From Nageia nagi (taxonomy: Eukaryota > Pinophyta), in NCBI GenBank assembly GCA_050084985.1, contig JBITNC010000001.1, forward strand, positions 66,836,001 through 66,900,000: a stretch of 64,000 nucleotides of DNA, read 5' to 3'. The position numbers were made by a program, and so were the translations under genes. The notes beneath the pieces were generated by a model, which saw nothing but the letters and a program-made list of their open reading frames with translations, had not been told where the DNA came from and did not search any database. Positions 32,880 through 45,996 of the stretch are shown piece by piece (the first letter of the stretch is position 1; the number at the start of each line of letters is the position of its first letter).

Positions 32880-33761
32880 GATATACCCACCTTTTGGGCT
32901 ATTTGTTTCTCTTGCAAAGATATGCAAGAGTGTCCTATATCCCATTAAAGACAAACCATCCAATATATGCTCACATTGTAGTGGACTTGTAAAGGTTGCA
33001 ACTATGTCCATTAATGACTACACAAAGAGTTCAAATGAAGTATAAATGGGTGACAACATAAAAGAGAATAATCGGATTAATGGTAAAGATAAATTTAGAA
33101 AGCATGTTGCAAATAAGGCTCATAAGGAGACTAAAAAGATGAATACAAAGTATAGAAATAGGAAGAAGCTGAATTTTATTCTTTAAGGAGTACCTTTCTA
33201 TTAAAATTATTGATCTACTTTCTTTAGATGTGATGGATGTAATTTTTTATAGCTTTAACCAAGATAGAATGGATATTGCTTGAAGGAAAACCACATCTAG
33301 GCTATATATGATGAAGATGATGGAATGCCTCATTATTATGCTCTTATTAATAAAGTTGTATCCTTGCATCCCTTCAAGGTGATAATTAATAAATGAATGT
33401 AAATGACCTAGTTAGATAGAAAAGACCATCATGATGAGAATTTAATTAAGTTTTCAAAAGCTAGATTCTAGAGGGCTTTGGGGAATTGATTCAAGGTTGG
33501 AAGGAAAATGAGCACAAAAATTCTAAATGTATTTTCTCATGTTATGAATGGGGAGAAAGTTGAAGCTAGGATCGTGAAAATATTTCTTAGGAAAGATTCG
33601 TTTGGCTTCTTTAGAGAGAATCAAAATTTGATTGGGATATAAATACCCCATAGGAAGTTAGACATAAGTATGAGATTGTAGAGGTCATTACTAATTTTAA
33701 AGAAACATGTAGAGGGAGTGTGGTTCCTCTTATTAAGCTTAATAGTTTTAAGACTATTTAC
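32880..33761 (+). pseudogene. DnaJ-associated zinc ribbon plus DUF3444 pseudogene, 5' part
   Basis: The reading starts with PTFWAICFSCKDMQ and a later CKGC, matching the zinc ribbon that precedes DUF3444 in plant J-proteins. It then gives AIYDEDDGMPHYYALINKVV, HPFKVIIN, NVFSHVMNGEKVEARIVKIF, VRHKYEIVEVITNF and SVVPLIKLNSFKTIY, the hallmark DUF3444 order. Stops and at least two frameshifts make it non-functional. I could not find the J domain upstream. The frame is cut at 33761 by element B and resumes at 47843. Confidence 0.85.
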
Positions 33762-35607
33762 AATTGATCACTATAATTTAACTTAAGGTTTGGTCTAGTT
33801 TAGTTATCCATTGCGTGCAATAGTAGGGTTCTTAAAAGAGTAGAAGGTGGTGAGACAATGCATTCATAGGGTTTTTTGCTCAATCTTCAAGTTATAGGCT
33901 AGTTCCTATATATGAAATAGGTCAAAAGTAACTAGAAAGAGATAAAATAGGCAAAGAATAACTGGAAAGAGATGAAAATCTAATCTATAGAGTGAGAGAA
34001 TCAAATAACAAATTAACTAAACTATTCAACCTAGGCATCACTGCACATTCAGTAATCCATAGCCAAGATGAAGAATAGCATAAATATCTCACTCCTAGGG
34101 TCTCGTAATTGTAATACACAACCATAATTTTAGAACTAAACTTCATACATAATAATTATAGAGCAAGATAACAACCACAAATATAGAGGTAAAATATCAT
34201 AGTATTGCATTATTATAATATGAAAATAGAGCTAACACTAGGCAACTTTGCTAAAATGTTTGACCTTTTGGACCTCTAATAGTACACTATTTATACCATT
34301 CTATTTACAAAATGGGTGGTTATTTGCCATTAATTACTATAGCTAACTTATTTACAAAGAATAGTATAAACTTAAATATATACAACATGTACAAATTAAT
34401 ACAATTATAACTAATTATATAGTATGGTTTTGATTTAGCACCAAATCTTGGGAATCCATAGACCTTTAATTCTATACCTCTTTAGCCACAATCCATCATA
34501 TTTTTCCTTGACTTGATCTTCTACATTGTTTATAAAAGTAAGAAGTATGGCCTGCCATTTTGATTGGTATGATTATCCTATATTAGCAATCGATAACTAC
34601 CTAACTCTCTACAACCAATAAATATTTTACACTATTGCTCCAAGTTATAATCATTGTAAGGGTGAAGATAGATGTATCATTCAATCTTGAAGGTAAATTA
34701 CTATTGCCACATGGAAATGAGTTGTATTCAATACATTAGCAAAGCCCTAGGGGTTGTACACTTTTGATCAAGTGGACTTTGGGTGTTCCCTTCATATAAC
34801 AATCTTCATTCATAATTAATGGGTATTATTTATCTTGGTGAGGTTTATTGGATATCTAATAAGTCTTACAACTTACCAATTTTCCTCAAGAAGTATGAAA
34901 TCATTGCTTAAAATTGATGAGGTCTACTAAATGTAAGTATTGTAATATCTCCCATTGTTGAGACCTTTAAGATTATTTAATGCTAGATGAAATTAGAGCC
35001 ATTGATTTCTATCAAAAGGTACAACTCCTTCTTTGGAATTCCATGGGTTCTAAAACATATCCCACTAGGTGACTTGACTCTAAAATGATAATTATATACA
35101 ACAATGCCTAGAAAGAACTCTTGACTATACAAGATTCAAACCTAAGTAATTACACTTTTGATAAGACCTAGATTAGACTTAGATAGACTCATGGACCTCA
35201 TAAAATATTTCCTATAAATGACTTAATTAATTATACAAAATTAGAGACCCTTCGATCCTTGACTTACATGTCTCGAACATGAACCAAATGAATACATACA
35301 AACATCTCCTACTTTGTAACAAAATGGAAGGATTTTAAGTGTCCTTCCCTTGACCAAGATCTATAACATGAACATGACCCAAATTTGACTTGATAAAAAA
35401 TAAATCCTAACTAGACTATGCAAAAGAGACTAAGTATGAATACTTTACATTTAGTAAATCATTTACAAATATGAAAGAAAAGGATATAAGGAGTGGGATT
35501 TATAGAATGGATTTTATTGAGAATAAGAATCAATGAATGATAGAATGAAAGAATCATGAATTGAAAGAATATTATCCCCTTCAGAGTGTGATTATGAAAG
35601 AATAAAA
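33762..35607 (-). repeat. 3' LTR of element B
   Basis: Aligns end to end with 45997-47842 (e.g. AAGGTTTGGTCTRGTKTAGT near 33785 and 46022). The terminal TG and CA are decayed. Its left edge is fixed by the end of the DUF3444 reading. Confidence 0.9.
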
Positions 35608-35899
35608 GTCTTCTAGAGGCTCTTAGAATCTTCAACCTACTGAAGAATAAAATCTTCACTAGCCACTTCCACTTGCTTGTCCAAATGAATCTTTAAGTGG
35701 GGCCTTTGGTGGTGGAATCAAATATGAAGGAAGCAAAGATTCGAAAAATTGATGCTACTCTGTACATTAGGTTCCTCCCATAATTTGGGAGCCTTCAATT
35801 AAATTAAAGAATGAAAAAATCTATTTACAAAAATTACATCTATTTTTAATTGATTTTGTCCAAGTCTAAGAAAACACTAAATCTTGTAAATCACAAATA

Positions 35900-38800
35900 T
35901 CTTTAACCCTTCTAAATTTTTTTTATCTAGGTATTGGAGTTATTGTAGTAGATATTTCTTTGTTAGTGCTTTGAGCTAATTTTGCATCCCTTCAATCCTT
36001 GATCTTAAGATTGTTAAGGCTAATTTATGAATTGTAGTCTAAGCATTATATTGTTGGACAACTTGTTCTATTTGATTTTTCAACAAATGTAGTTGAGATA
36101 TGCTAACCAATTTCTCTCCAAATTATTCAACCAAAATCTTTCTAAAGTTATTTATAATTTCTAGCAACCTTGTCATCATTTAAAATATTATTTGTTGCTA
36201 CTACCCTTTTCAATTCTTCATTGGTATTTTGAGCCTTTTCTTCTTCAATTATGCTGGATTGAGCATTCAACTCTTCAACTTGTTTCTTCATATTCTCCAT
36301 CTCAACCTTAGAATCCTATGGGCTCTTTTCATGTTCAAAAGTTTGGCTGGTCTACTTTGGATTAGCTCATTATTTTGATTTTGCAATCTTATCTTTTTGA
36401 GAGTAGTATCCTTTGTAGTGCTCAATCCTTTTATTGAGTTTTTCTATCTTATTCTCATGGATTGGAGAATATTTTGAGAAGCTAGGAAAGTGTTAACCAA
36501 AACATGGACTAGTCCATAGCTAGTTCACTCTACATATCACATTTACAATAGCCATGGGATTTGTATCCAACTACCCATCTTTAAAGGGTATTTGAGCAAT
36601 TTTAATATCCCATGTTTTTGTAACTTTACTCAATATTATTCCTTGTTACTCCAATAGTATAGGGGGTTTATTAATGAATGCTTCCCAATCAATGGGATCT
36701 ACTACTTGAGTAGAAAAAATGCTTTTTATTTCATCATTAGAGGTAGTTAAATAAGGAATTAAAGAATCATGGGATGAACCTTCCTTTGAAGTGGATGCTA
36801 GGGTTTCTAGAATGGAATCTCTTTTAGTGTTTCCATAAAAGGTATTGCTTATGCTTCCTCTTCTTCCTCATCTATAGAAACCTCTTATTCATATGGCTTA
36901 TCCTTTGGTTTGAAGTCCTTCTTAGCATCATCATCATCATCATCATCATCTCTTCTCACTTCTCCTCTTGCTACTGTAGCACCTATTCTAGTTAATGTAA
37001 CTCCAATTGTATCAAGTACATTACATCCCCCTTGTTCCACTTTATCCTTGGTATTTTCATGTGCATCTTAATAAACAATCATGTTAGTGCTTTTGGGTTT
37101 CTAGGTTTCTTCTACATCTACTAATTCAGTATCTCTTGTGCTTGGTTAGGCTATTCTTCTCTCGCTTCTCTTGAAGATTGGGTACTTTTTCTTGTTACAA
37201 GTGGCTTTTTAATAGGTTTATTTTTCAACACTTCTTTATTATATGGGGTTTATTATTCTTTTAATACCAACCTAATTCTTCATGGTTTCTTTGGGAAAGA
37301 CTACTTGGAAGCAACAAGTGTTGCAACTTGTTCCTCTTTTTTCTTTATCTAAAACTACTAAGAATTAGAGGCTTATTATTCCTTTCTCTTTCTTGTATTT
37401 TGTAGCTCTTATTCCTATTGTGCCAATGTATTTTCATTCTCCTACATCCTTTCCTTGAAAATTAATTAGGAGTGGTTGCCCTATGTCCAGAGTAGGTCTT
37501 GAATATACTAGGCATTCTAGTACTGATAATAAGTAAATTGACCATAGTATTCTTTCAACATGGATCACTTTGGTGGTGTATTCAAACCTAAAATTTGTAA
37601 AATATTCAATTTTATTGGGGCTCCAACTCAACTCATCTCATAACTAGGTGATAAATTTTAGGTTCAAGACAAAATCCTATCATCTAACTTACTAGATCTT
37701 GTATTTTTTCATTCCCTCAAAGACCATCCATGCCTTGTCCAAAATCTTGAATTCCCACTTAAGTATGCCTTATCCTCTTCTTTAATTAATTTGTGAAATA
37801 ATCAACATGGGAGCAAGCTTCATGACCAAATTTCAAGTGTTTCTTATTTAATTTTATTAGCTTTGTTATCTCACTCTAGGTCATAGCCTAGGGGGTATCC
37901 ATAGTATCTAACTTAAAATTATGTATAATAAAATTTACTATTTGATCTTTACAACCTACTTCTATTAAGGTAAAATTTATAGACTAGGTAAGTATTTTGA
38001 TAAAGGGTTTGAAATTACCCCTTGACCCATATTTAGTTTCTATAACATAGAGTTGTCTACCCATCTCTAAAGAATATAATTGCAGGGTGACAAATTTAGG
38101 TAACAAAAATAGAGTTTCAAAAAAACCATGCCTTATTATTACTATGCAATTCTTCAAAAAATACCAATCTCCTATCTTGTTTCCTCCTTGAAACTCATTC
38201 ATAATATATTGGTGTAGTTTGTGAGTGACCCTCCAAGTGAGAATCCACATGATTGAAGCAAAAACATTCTCCATGAACTCATAGTATAAGCCATGGACTT
38301 TTGTGAGCACTACCACTTTCAAATCAATTGGTGTCAGTGTTGTAGATGAGGTAGCTAACAAAATATGGAGTCCTTCCACTAGAGCTTCCAGATTTTTATG
38401 GACTATGAGCCACCATAAATAGGACAAGTGAAGAAAATTAGATTTTTCAATATTAAATAGATTTTTCCTAACCTCATTTGAGATGAAAGTAGAAAAATCA
38501 TAATTTATGTATGCCTTAATAAAGTTACATGCTATTCTTATCATGGCCTCATTTGCCTCAATTCAGGTCACTCTCCCAAGAATAGCAACCAACACATGTA
38601 GGACCTATCTATCCTAATATTTCTCAAAGGAGGTAATGTCATAGCTATAGAGGAGCTTGGTGGTGTTTCCATGATATCTTTCATCAATCCAATCCATCAT
38701 CTCATCTTCATTCTAATAAAAATAATCCCTATCCTTTTTAAGATCAATTTATTTTTCAATATGGAAGCTCCAATTAGTAGGGACCATAAATGCATTTATG

Positions 38801-39225
38801 ATTACTTTTGGGGAGTAGTCCAAAAATATATCAGGTTGGTACTTAGACTCTTCTTCTCCCTTCTTCTACTCTTTATAAGGTTTGATAACATAATCTTGGG
38901 GGTTGTGCCTAAGTGCAATGGAAAGAAGGAGCTCTATATAGGTAAAAGATTCAACATAATATTATTTCCTCTAGTTTGCCAAGCCATAGTCCAACATAAC
39001 ATTATTCCCTCTAGCCTATGAATTCCCTTTTCCCTTAACTTTTGGCCTATGGTACTACAACAATAGCCTTTCAAGATCAGCAAACCAAATATCCATGTGG
39101 CTCATGACTTCTAGTTCCATCCAATTTATCCATGGAGTATTTTATAAATATTCTTCATGAATTACTACCAAGTTAGCATCCAGTCCCTCTTCCACAACTA
39201 CCTCAAATTGCTTAGTGCTAGCCAT
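35900..39225 (-). pseudogene. Sense extra ORF of element B after integrase (decayed)
   Basis: The proposed ATG is 39225 (MASTKQFEVVVEEGLDANLV). One frame continues with isolated stops (MELEVMSHMDIWFADLERLL; YIELLLSIALRHNPQDYVIK). An open stretch of 186 codons runs 38544-37984 (KSNFLHLSYLWWLIVHKN; GDWYFLKNCIVIIRHGF). Farther on are an Asp run from a (TCA)n tract near 36930-36955 and a coiled-coil tail (MENMKKQVEELNAQ; LLKNQIEQVVQQYNA). The same layout occurs in C at 26800-30350. Function unknown; it resembles neither gag nor pol. Confidence 0.7.
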
Positions 39226-39724
39226 GATGTTCAATAATTTATGTTTAGCTCAAGTAAACATTAAGTTCCTATAACCTTTGTGAAATAAAGCTTTGAAACT
39301 CCTCCACACCTAGTGCCAAAATATCCTTAGATAATGTTCTCTGTAACTCTTGAAAACTCAAGCTCTAAAATTTGCTAAGTGAAGAAATAACAATTTCAGG
39401 ACTATGTTTTATTTACATTAGGTTTGGGACTGCTATCTATTAATGGTAATTAATGAATCAAGAATATCAAGGTTCATACAAAGTATAATGGTAGGGATGA
39501 AAGGCAAGATGCCATTTAACTCAAGTACATTAGATTTTAAAATGGTAGGTGATATATGAGATGAGAAGTTTTTCAAGGTGGTGTTATATTTGGAGGCCAA
39601 TTATTTGATGTGATATTTTACATTCGTAAAACTTAACTACCACCATACCTAGTAAATGCTACCATTAACAATTAGTTAAATACTTGGGAAGCACATTGGG
39701 GAAACATAATATATACATAGACAT

Positions 39725-39726
<2 letters not shown>

Positions 39727-39797
<71 letters not shown>

Positions 39798-39812
39798 ATA
39801 TATATATATAAT
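39727..39812. repeat. (AC)n microsatellite followed by (AT)n
   Basis: About 34 uninterrupted AC units (39727-39795), then a short AT run. Lies between the integrase and extra ORF of B. Pure copies suggest recent expansion. Confidence 0.98.
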
Positions 39813-39959
39813 ATTTTAATAAATGTAACAAATGAAACCATTTACACTATACAAATTTAGCAGGTATTATGAAATTATCCAACCACCTGATAATATTTTA
39901 ATAGATCCCATTCACTAGTATTGATAGTTATAGGGACCTGATAATATATTGAATCTTGA

Positions 39960-40990
39960 ATGCATTATTATGTAAGGCATCAATGATGATATAGGGACCA
40001 CTCCATAAGGAATCAAATTTTTTATGTTTCTCAAGATTTGGTCTTTTCTTGTCCCATTTGAGGATGATGTCTCTGACTTCAAACTTGACCTAGGAAGACT
40101 TGTTTTTATTAAACCATTTTTTGATAATCTTTTATCTATGCTGGAAGGCCCAATAAGCTTTATTTTTGTCTTATTATAGCTTGATCAATTGATTGAATCT
40201 AATTTGTAGTGGCTCAAAGTTATATTCTTCTAGCTCCTGTAAGATTCTTAATGTAGGTAACTTAAGATGAATGGGTAGCACAAGCCTGTTACCATAAACT
40301 AATGCATAGGGTGAATTCTTGATAGCAAATTTAATATTGATTATATAAACCCATAATTCATAGTCAAATTTTGTGTGCCATTTCCTAGGATTCCTTTCAA
40401 TGGTTCTCTTCATAATATGGGTTAAGTTTTTATTTGTTGACTCAGCCAACCTATTCCCTTGCTGGTAATAGTTTGAAGAGAACATCTAGTAGATCCCATA
40501 GTTAGTAATAAAATCTAATAAATTAGCCTTAATGAATGCAAAATTATTATATGAGATAATGGTTTGTGGGATACTGAAATAAGTGATCAATCTCTTTATC
40601 ATCTCCATCATTACCTCTTGATCTACTTTTTTACATGGAATAGTTTCTAACCATGTTGTGAAGTAGTTTGTTACAATCAAGATAAACTTATGACCTATTG
40701 AAGAGTTTGGATTAAAAACACTAAAAAATCTAAAACCCATTATTGGAAAGGTTCTTCAATGACTATAGGTTTAAGAGGCATGAAATCTTGTATTCTCTTT
40801 CCCACATACATGTTACATTTATCACATTCTTGGGTAATCTTGTAGGAGTCTTGGAATACAATGGGCCAATAATAACTTGCCTATAATATTTTTGCTACTA
40901 TTTTAGGATCACTATAGTTTATTCTAGAGAATCCATAATGAAATTCTTGTAAAATTCCCTATGCTTCATCATGAGTTACACATATTAACA
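39960..40990 (-). pseudogene. Integrase of element B (decayed)
   Basis: Open stretches 40740-40486 and 40485-40174, separated by one stop. The first Asp region, expected at WVFDFIG, reads GFRFF here. The second catalytic Asp motif SDNGPAF reads SYNNFAF, so the Asp is lost. The Glu is kept in GNRLAESTNKNL. NPRKWHTKFDYELW and SPYALVYGNRLVLPIHLKLP are typical of the core end. The zinc-finger part lies above 40780, and the C-terminal domain runs to about 39960. Confidence 0.85.
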
Positions 40991-41059
40991 AGGTTTGATC
41001 AAAATTCTTCTTGTAGAGATGATCATCAATCATTTTGAATTTGAGTGCCTATAACTTGA

Positions 41060-41680
41060 ATCTTCTACTTTGAAATTGGTTATAATATTTAGGGCAATGC
41101 CCAGTTCTAAAATATATAATATACTATTCAATCCAATCACTTAATTCATTTATATTCTCTTCATCCTCTATGAAAGCAGTCATGTGTGCTAATTTAGCTA
41201 TGTTCTTATAGAGAGCTCATCCTTTGATAATCTTGGTTGGTTTAACTTCAACATCATATTCCATTATCCTTGTTATCCAACCAACTTTTCCTTCACCCAA
41301 TTCTCCTTGAATAATATATTTTCTAACATAAGGGTGAATGGTATATACAATAATCATATTCTAAGACACATAATGCTTGAATTTTTTTAATCCTCTCATA
41401 ATACAAAACACTTGCTTTTTAATAAATGAATAGTTTACTTGATGTTTATGCAATGTTTGACTATGAAAAGCAATAATATGTTCTTTCTTTTGGTCATCCT
41501 TCTATTCTAGTATGGTTGCAATACATTTCTCTACTCCATAAGCATACATAATAATTATTTTAAAAAATTTGAATTTTTCAAAATTAGAGCTTCTATTATA
41601 ACTTTTTGATATCATGAAAGGCTTGCTTTGCTTCATTAGACTAGGATAATTATGCATCTTTCTTCAGTATTATTATGATT
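41060..41680 (-). pseudogene. RT-linked RNase H of element B (decayed)
   Basis: Begins with NEAKQAFHDIKKL and continues with partial RNase H motifs, broken by frameshifts. Placed by its position between RT and integrase as well as by sequence. Confidence 0.6.
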
Positions 41681-41689
41681 GGACAAATA

Positions 41690-42480
41690 ATATGAAAGAA
41701 ATCACTAATAAACTTTCTAACAAAATTTATTTGACCAAGGAAGGATTGTAGGCAATTCTTATTTGAAGGTAGAGGCAATGCCTCAATAGCTTTGAACCTG
41801 TTAAGATCAATTTCCAATCATTCTTCTAAAATAATGTGGCTAAAAATTTTTCCTTGCTTAACCATTAAAATAAATTTTTTGGTATTGATAGAAATCCTAA
41901 ATTGCATACATTTTTTCAAAACTTACCTAAGGTGGTGTAAGTGATCCTTTTTTCTCTTGGAAAACACATTAATGTCATCCAAGCAAATAAGGATTATCTT
42001 TTTTATCAACTCAACAAAGGCATGGTCCATTTCTCTCTAAAAAATAGCCCCAACATTGGAGAGACCAAAAGGCATTCTTTGAAATGAAAATGTTCTCTAG
42101 TTGGTAGTAAATACAATTTTATATTGATGCTCATCTTTTACATAGATTTGGTTGAATCCTAAAAAGCCATCAATCATTGAAAAGCAAGATGCGTTGACTA
42201 CTATTTGTAGGATTTACTCCATAGGGGGAAGAGGATAGTTATCTTCTAAGGACATTGTGTTCAGATTTTTAAAATCTACACATATATGATTTCTTTATTC
42301 TTTTTCCTTACTGGGATTAAATTTGCTACCTAATAAGAATGCTTGAAAGGATAGATAATTTTAGCATCTATGAGTTTTAAAAACTCTTATTTCATGGCTT
42401 ATTCTATCCTTAGGTTTACTGGCATCTACTTTTGCCTATATGGCTTGAATTTTGTTTCTAGTTCAATGGTGTGTTGAATC
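41690..42480 (-). pseudogene. Reverse transcriptase of element B (decayed)
   Basis: The minus-strand reading gives VDFKNLNTMSLEDNYPLPPM, FQRMPFGLSNVGAIF and MDHAFVELIKKIILICLDDI (active site with DD kept, Tyr to Cys), then LGQINFVRKFISDF. Order and spacing match the RTs of A and C. Confidence 0.9.
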
Positions 42481-42844
42481 ACATTCTTATCATATGTATT
42501 CAAATCATCATAAGTCCAAGAAATTACCTTAGTGAACTCATGGTAAATCTAAAGTAGCATGTATTTTTCTTCATCAAAGCATTTTGATCCAACTTTTATG
42601 CATTTTTTGGCATCAACTTCTAGCTCAACATTTCTTAATTTTGAATAACCAAGGTTTTGGCTCTTTGAACATCTTTTGAATCAAACAATCGTTCAAAGGA
42701 AAGCAAACCTTTGGATATAACATTATTTCTAAGTTGTATAATATCTGATTCTTGAAAACAATCATATAGTTTTGTTACACAAAAGGTGTGAGCTAATGCT
42801 TCATCTATTAAAAAATTGATAATATATTCATCAAAATCAAATAC

Positions 42845-43310
42845 CTACCAAAAATTTGTAGTATCAACTACAAATGTCCTACATAGAACTTTGACTCCTT
42901 GACTACATCTCTTATGATGAGTAGGATTGAAACCTACTCCTTTGCCAACAAGTGCATCAACAATTTGATTATACTTTCTAGGAATAGAGATAAAATTGAT
43001 AGCTAGGAATGATTCCATTAGATCCCATATCCTATTCCTATAAGTCTTGAGATATTGATATCTTGCACTAATATTATCTTTGAATTGAATTATGACTAGT
43101 TCAAAATCACCATGGACTACTATGCATATGATGCCCATACTAATAACTTTAGATAGCCTTAAGTATAAGCTTCATATTCAACAACATTCTTGATACAAGT
43201 CTATGTAAATTTGAATGAAAATATCCTTATGTATCACTTGGATGATTTAAAAATAATAATAACTCCACATCCATGTTTACATATGGCTCCATCAAAGAAC
43301 ATCTTCCATA
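42845..43310 (-). pseudogene. Extra RNase H domain of element B, upstream of RT
   Basis: FFDGAICKHGCGVIIIF, CIKNVVEYEAY, then an open 97-codon stretch (43138-42845) with HGDFELVIIQFKDN, YRNRIWDLMESF and ISIPRKYNQIVDAL. All acidic blocks of an archaeal-type RNase H are visible. This is the best-kept of the three extra domains. Confidence 0.85.
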
Positions 43311-43689
43311 CTTCATGTTCTCTTTCAACTATGATTGAGATTGGCTAAACATTTTCAAATAAGCAGTAGTTACCCATGCCAATGTTAATGACCTAATAAT
43401 TAAGGTTATTTGCTAAAATAATCTTTATAGTTAGTAGTGATTCCATGAGTGGATCCCTTTCAAAATTTTCTACTTATTTAGGGTCATTCATATAGTTTTG
43501 ATTAGAGATCTTCTTGAGATGAACATTCTTAGTACCCTCATTTGGGATTTTAAGATGCTTATTTTCAAAAGGAAGTAGGAGATGTGTATAATTTAAGGCT
43601 AAGTACCCTCCCAACTTGGCAGTGAATTCTCTTTACAAGGAAATTCTAAATAGAGGTGGAAGATCAACTATAATTATATATTAAATGAC

Positions 43690-43900
43690 ACAAATATCAA
43701 GGAATGCATTTAAAGTTATGAGAACTCCTTTAACACTACCAATTACATTTATAGGGGAAGATTATAGTTGAATGGCTCCATATATGCATCGAGTTATATA
43801 CAATTTCATCTTGTTTACAACAACTTTGGGAATAACAGTAATGACAACTCCAATATCAATCACATAATTCTAAACTATCCAACCTTGTAATCTAAGATTA
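43690..43900 (-). pseudogene. Protease of element B (decayed)
   Basis: Reads IDIGVVITVIPKVVVNKMKL, followed by LYITRCIYGAIQL and INVIGSVKGVLITLN. The DTG box reads DIG. F has the same segment at 63480. Confidence 0.7.
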
Positions 43901-44199
43901 TATATAAAAAGTTGGAGGTCTTCTTATACCTATAGGAGCTGGAGGGACATCATCAATAATTACAAATATTATAATATCCTAATTTACCCTTTTCTTACTA
44001 TTCTTAACCTTCAAATCTTCTTGCAAAAGGTCAATTTGACCTAAAATCCTCAATGCATCAAACATTATCATTTTAAAAGGTGTTATTTCTAATTCTTCCA
44101 TAATATTGTATGGAACATAAGAGGTTGAATTACTTATTTCTATAGAATAATAAGATTTGAATTATTGCATAGCCTTCTCCTTATGATGTTTAGTTATGA

Positions 44200-45614
44200 A
44201 AGGATATCTCAATGAAGTAGGTATCTCTTTATCTAGTACATCATTTCTAGTTTGAGTATGGTTTCTTGCAACAAGAGAAACATTACTTGGGCCTTATGAA
44301 ACTTGACCTGAATGATTTGGAAGATGGTTTACTTGATTATGTGATTGAGAAATAAGAGCCTTAGCTCTCTTTGGATCAGGTTGAGCTGGAATGATTTTCT
44401 AATTTTATTGAGTAATTTAGGCTTACTACAGGGTTGTTGAAGTATAAGCTCTAGTTTGAACATAATTAGCTTATTCTTTAGCATAACCTGAAATCCAAAA
44501 ATTAACCATGGTAAGGTATACTATAGGATCTAAATTAGGTTCTACCATTTGGTAAAAATATAATCCTAAATGTTGATGTTGATACACTACATAAGAGTTT
44601 AAAAAATGTGGAGTAGATTAAGGACACCATTTCATAATACCCAAAGCATCACTTTTAGCAAAACTAACCATTACTACATTTTTTATAACTTTAGAAAGAG
44701 GAGGCTATTATAGTGGGTTATTTCTAGGCAAGAATCTTAGTTGATATTGATTATCATATCTCTTGTAATCTAAGCCTTTATTATGCCTCTCTTGTAGAAT
44801 GAGCTTATTTTTCAAGTTCCTAATAGTTATATCTAGTTGCCTTATCCTCTCTTCCTTTTGTGATTTTGAATCAATGCTTGTACTTGTAGATGCAAGAGCT
44901 GGTAGTGCTAGAATTTGGTTCTAAGTTACAAGTTTAGGAGGAGGAGGTGATAAAGCTAGTATTTTTGGATGAGGAATTTGTAATGGAGCTTATTTTGGAG
45001 GTAGATTAGGAAATAAGGGCATAATGGATCTAAGTTGCATCTTCCCAAAAGATACCAAGGTATGTTTCATGGTCTTGGATATCTAATAAATATCTAGAAA
45101 AGTATATCCTGACATAACAATTAAGATATTTAGGTCTAAGTGGAATGCTTTCCAATAATATACCAAGGCTTGAGCATTTTTTGGCCTAATCCTTGTTGGA
45201 ATAGATTTTCAAGCTTTCATTTTTGATGTTATAATCATCCATAAACTGATGGGGATATCTTTTAATACATGCTTGAGGTTCAAAAATGTGCTATCATCAC
45301 CATATTTAGCAAATATATTGATAAGAGCTTGACATAGCTCTCCCCATGTATTTATTGAATGGGATGTGATAGGTCTAAACCATTCCTTCAAAAGAATGTG
45401 ATAAAAATTTGCTCATGATAGTTTCATCATTGATATCAAAGTTGGACATCAAAAGAGATACATCTTGATAATGTTAATAAGGTGTTTTTCTTGATTCATC
45501 ATATTTAGGAAAAAATTTAAATGCTACTTAAGGAATAGCTAGATAGTTAGCAGGAACTACTAATGGATGGCTATTATTCCAAGCAAAAAAATTTGTAGGG
45601 GCAGGTTGAGCCAT
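44200..45614 (-). pseudogene. gag: gag of element B (decayed)
   Basis: ATG at 45614 opens MAQPAPTNFFAWNNSHPLVV. A later piece (45391-45209) reads MKEWFRPITSHSINTWGELC then ALINIFAKYGDDSTFLNLKH, a gag-core helix pattern shared with F (INTWGELCQALIKRF). Further on come SFAKSDALGIMKWCP and AKALISQSHNQVNHLP. Many TAG stops. Confidence 0.75.
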
Positions 45615-45959
45615 ATTTAGACTAGTTGTATGAGGTGAAGGATTTTGTTGATAGAGTCAAATGTAGCTAAAAATGGGAAAACTATTAGAGGAATTTATGG
45701 AGATAAGGTATGGAAAATATTTCACCTAGTCCTCCTTTGAGGAATTGATAACTCTTGAAACCTAGGCTACTTAAGGAATTTCTAGCACTACTTCTAGTAA
45801 ATCTAAATTTTGGAGGTGCTAAGGTTCAAATAATTAACTGGTTTGACAACAAAGTCACCAATAAGGTTAAATAAACCTTATAATATTTTAATCACAAGGT
45901 GATAGATTACAAGACATAGCTATCTAGCCTATTCATGTGGATAAAATATGGATTTTATT

Positions 45960-45979
45960 ATGTCCCATCGGATGTGCCA
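45960..45979 (-). other. Primer-binding site of B
   Basis: On the minus strand TGGCACATCCGATGGGAC, 17 bases downstream of the LTR end. The F site (TGGCACACTCGATGGGA) has the same 17-base spacing. Confidence 0.65.
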
Positions 45980-45996
45980 AAAATGAACATTTCTAT

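Noticed and set aside
32880-33761. Functional J-protein gene
   Set aside because: Stops, frameshifts, no J domain found and a 14-kb insertion inside it.
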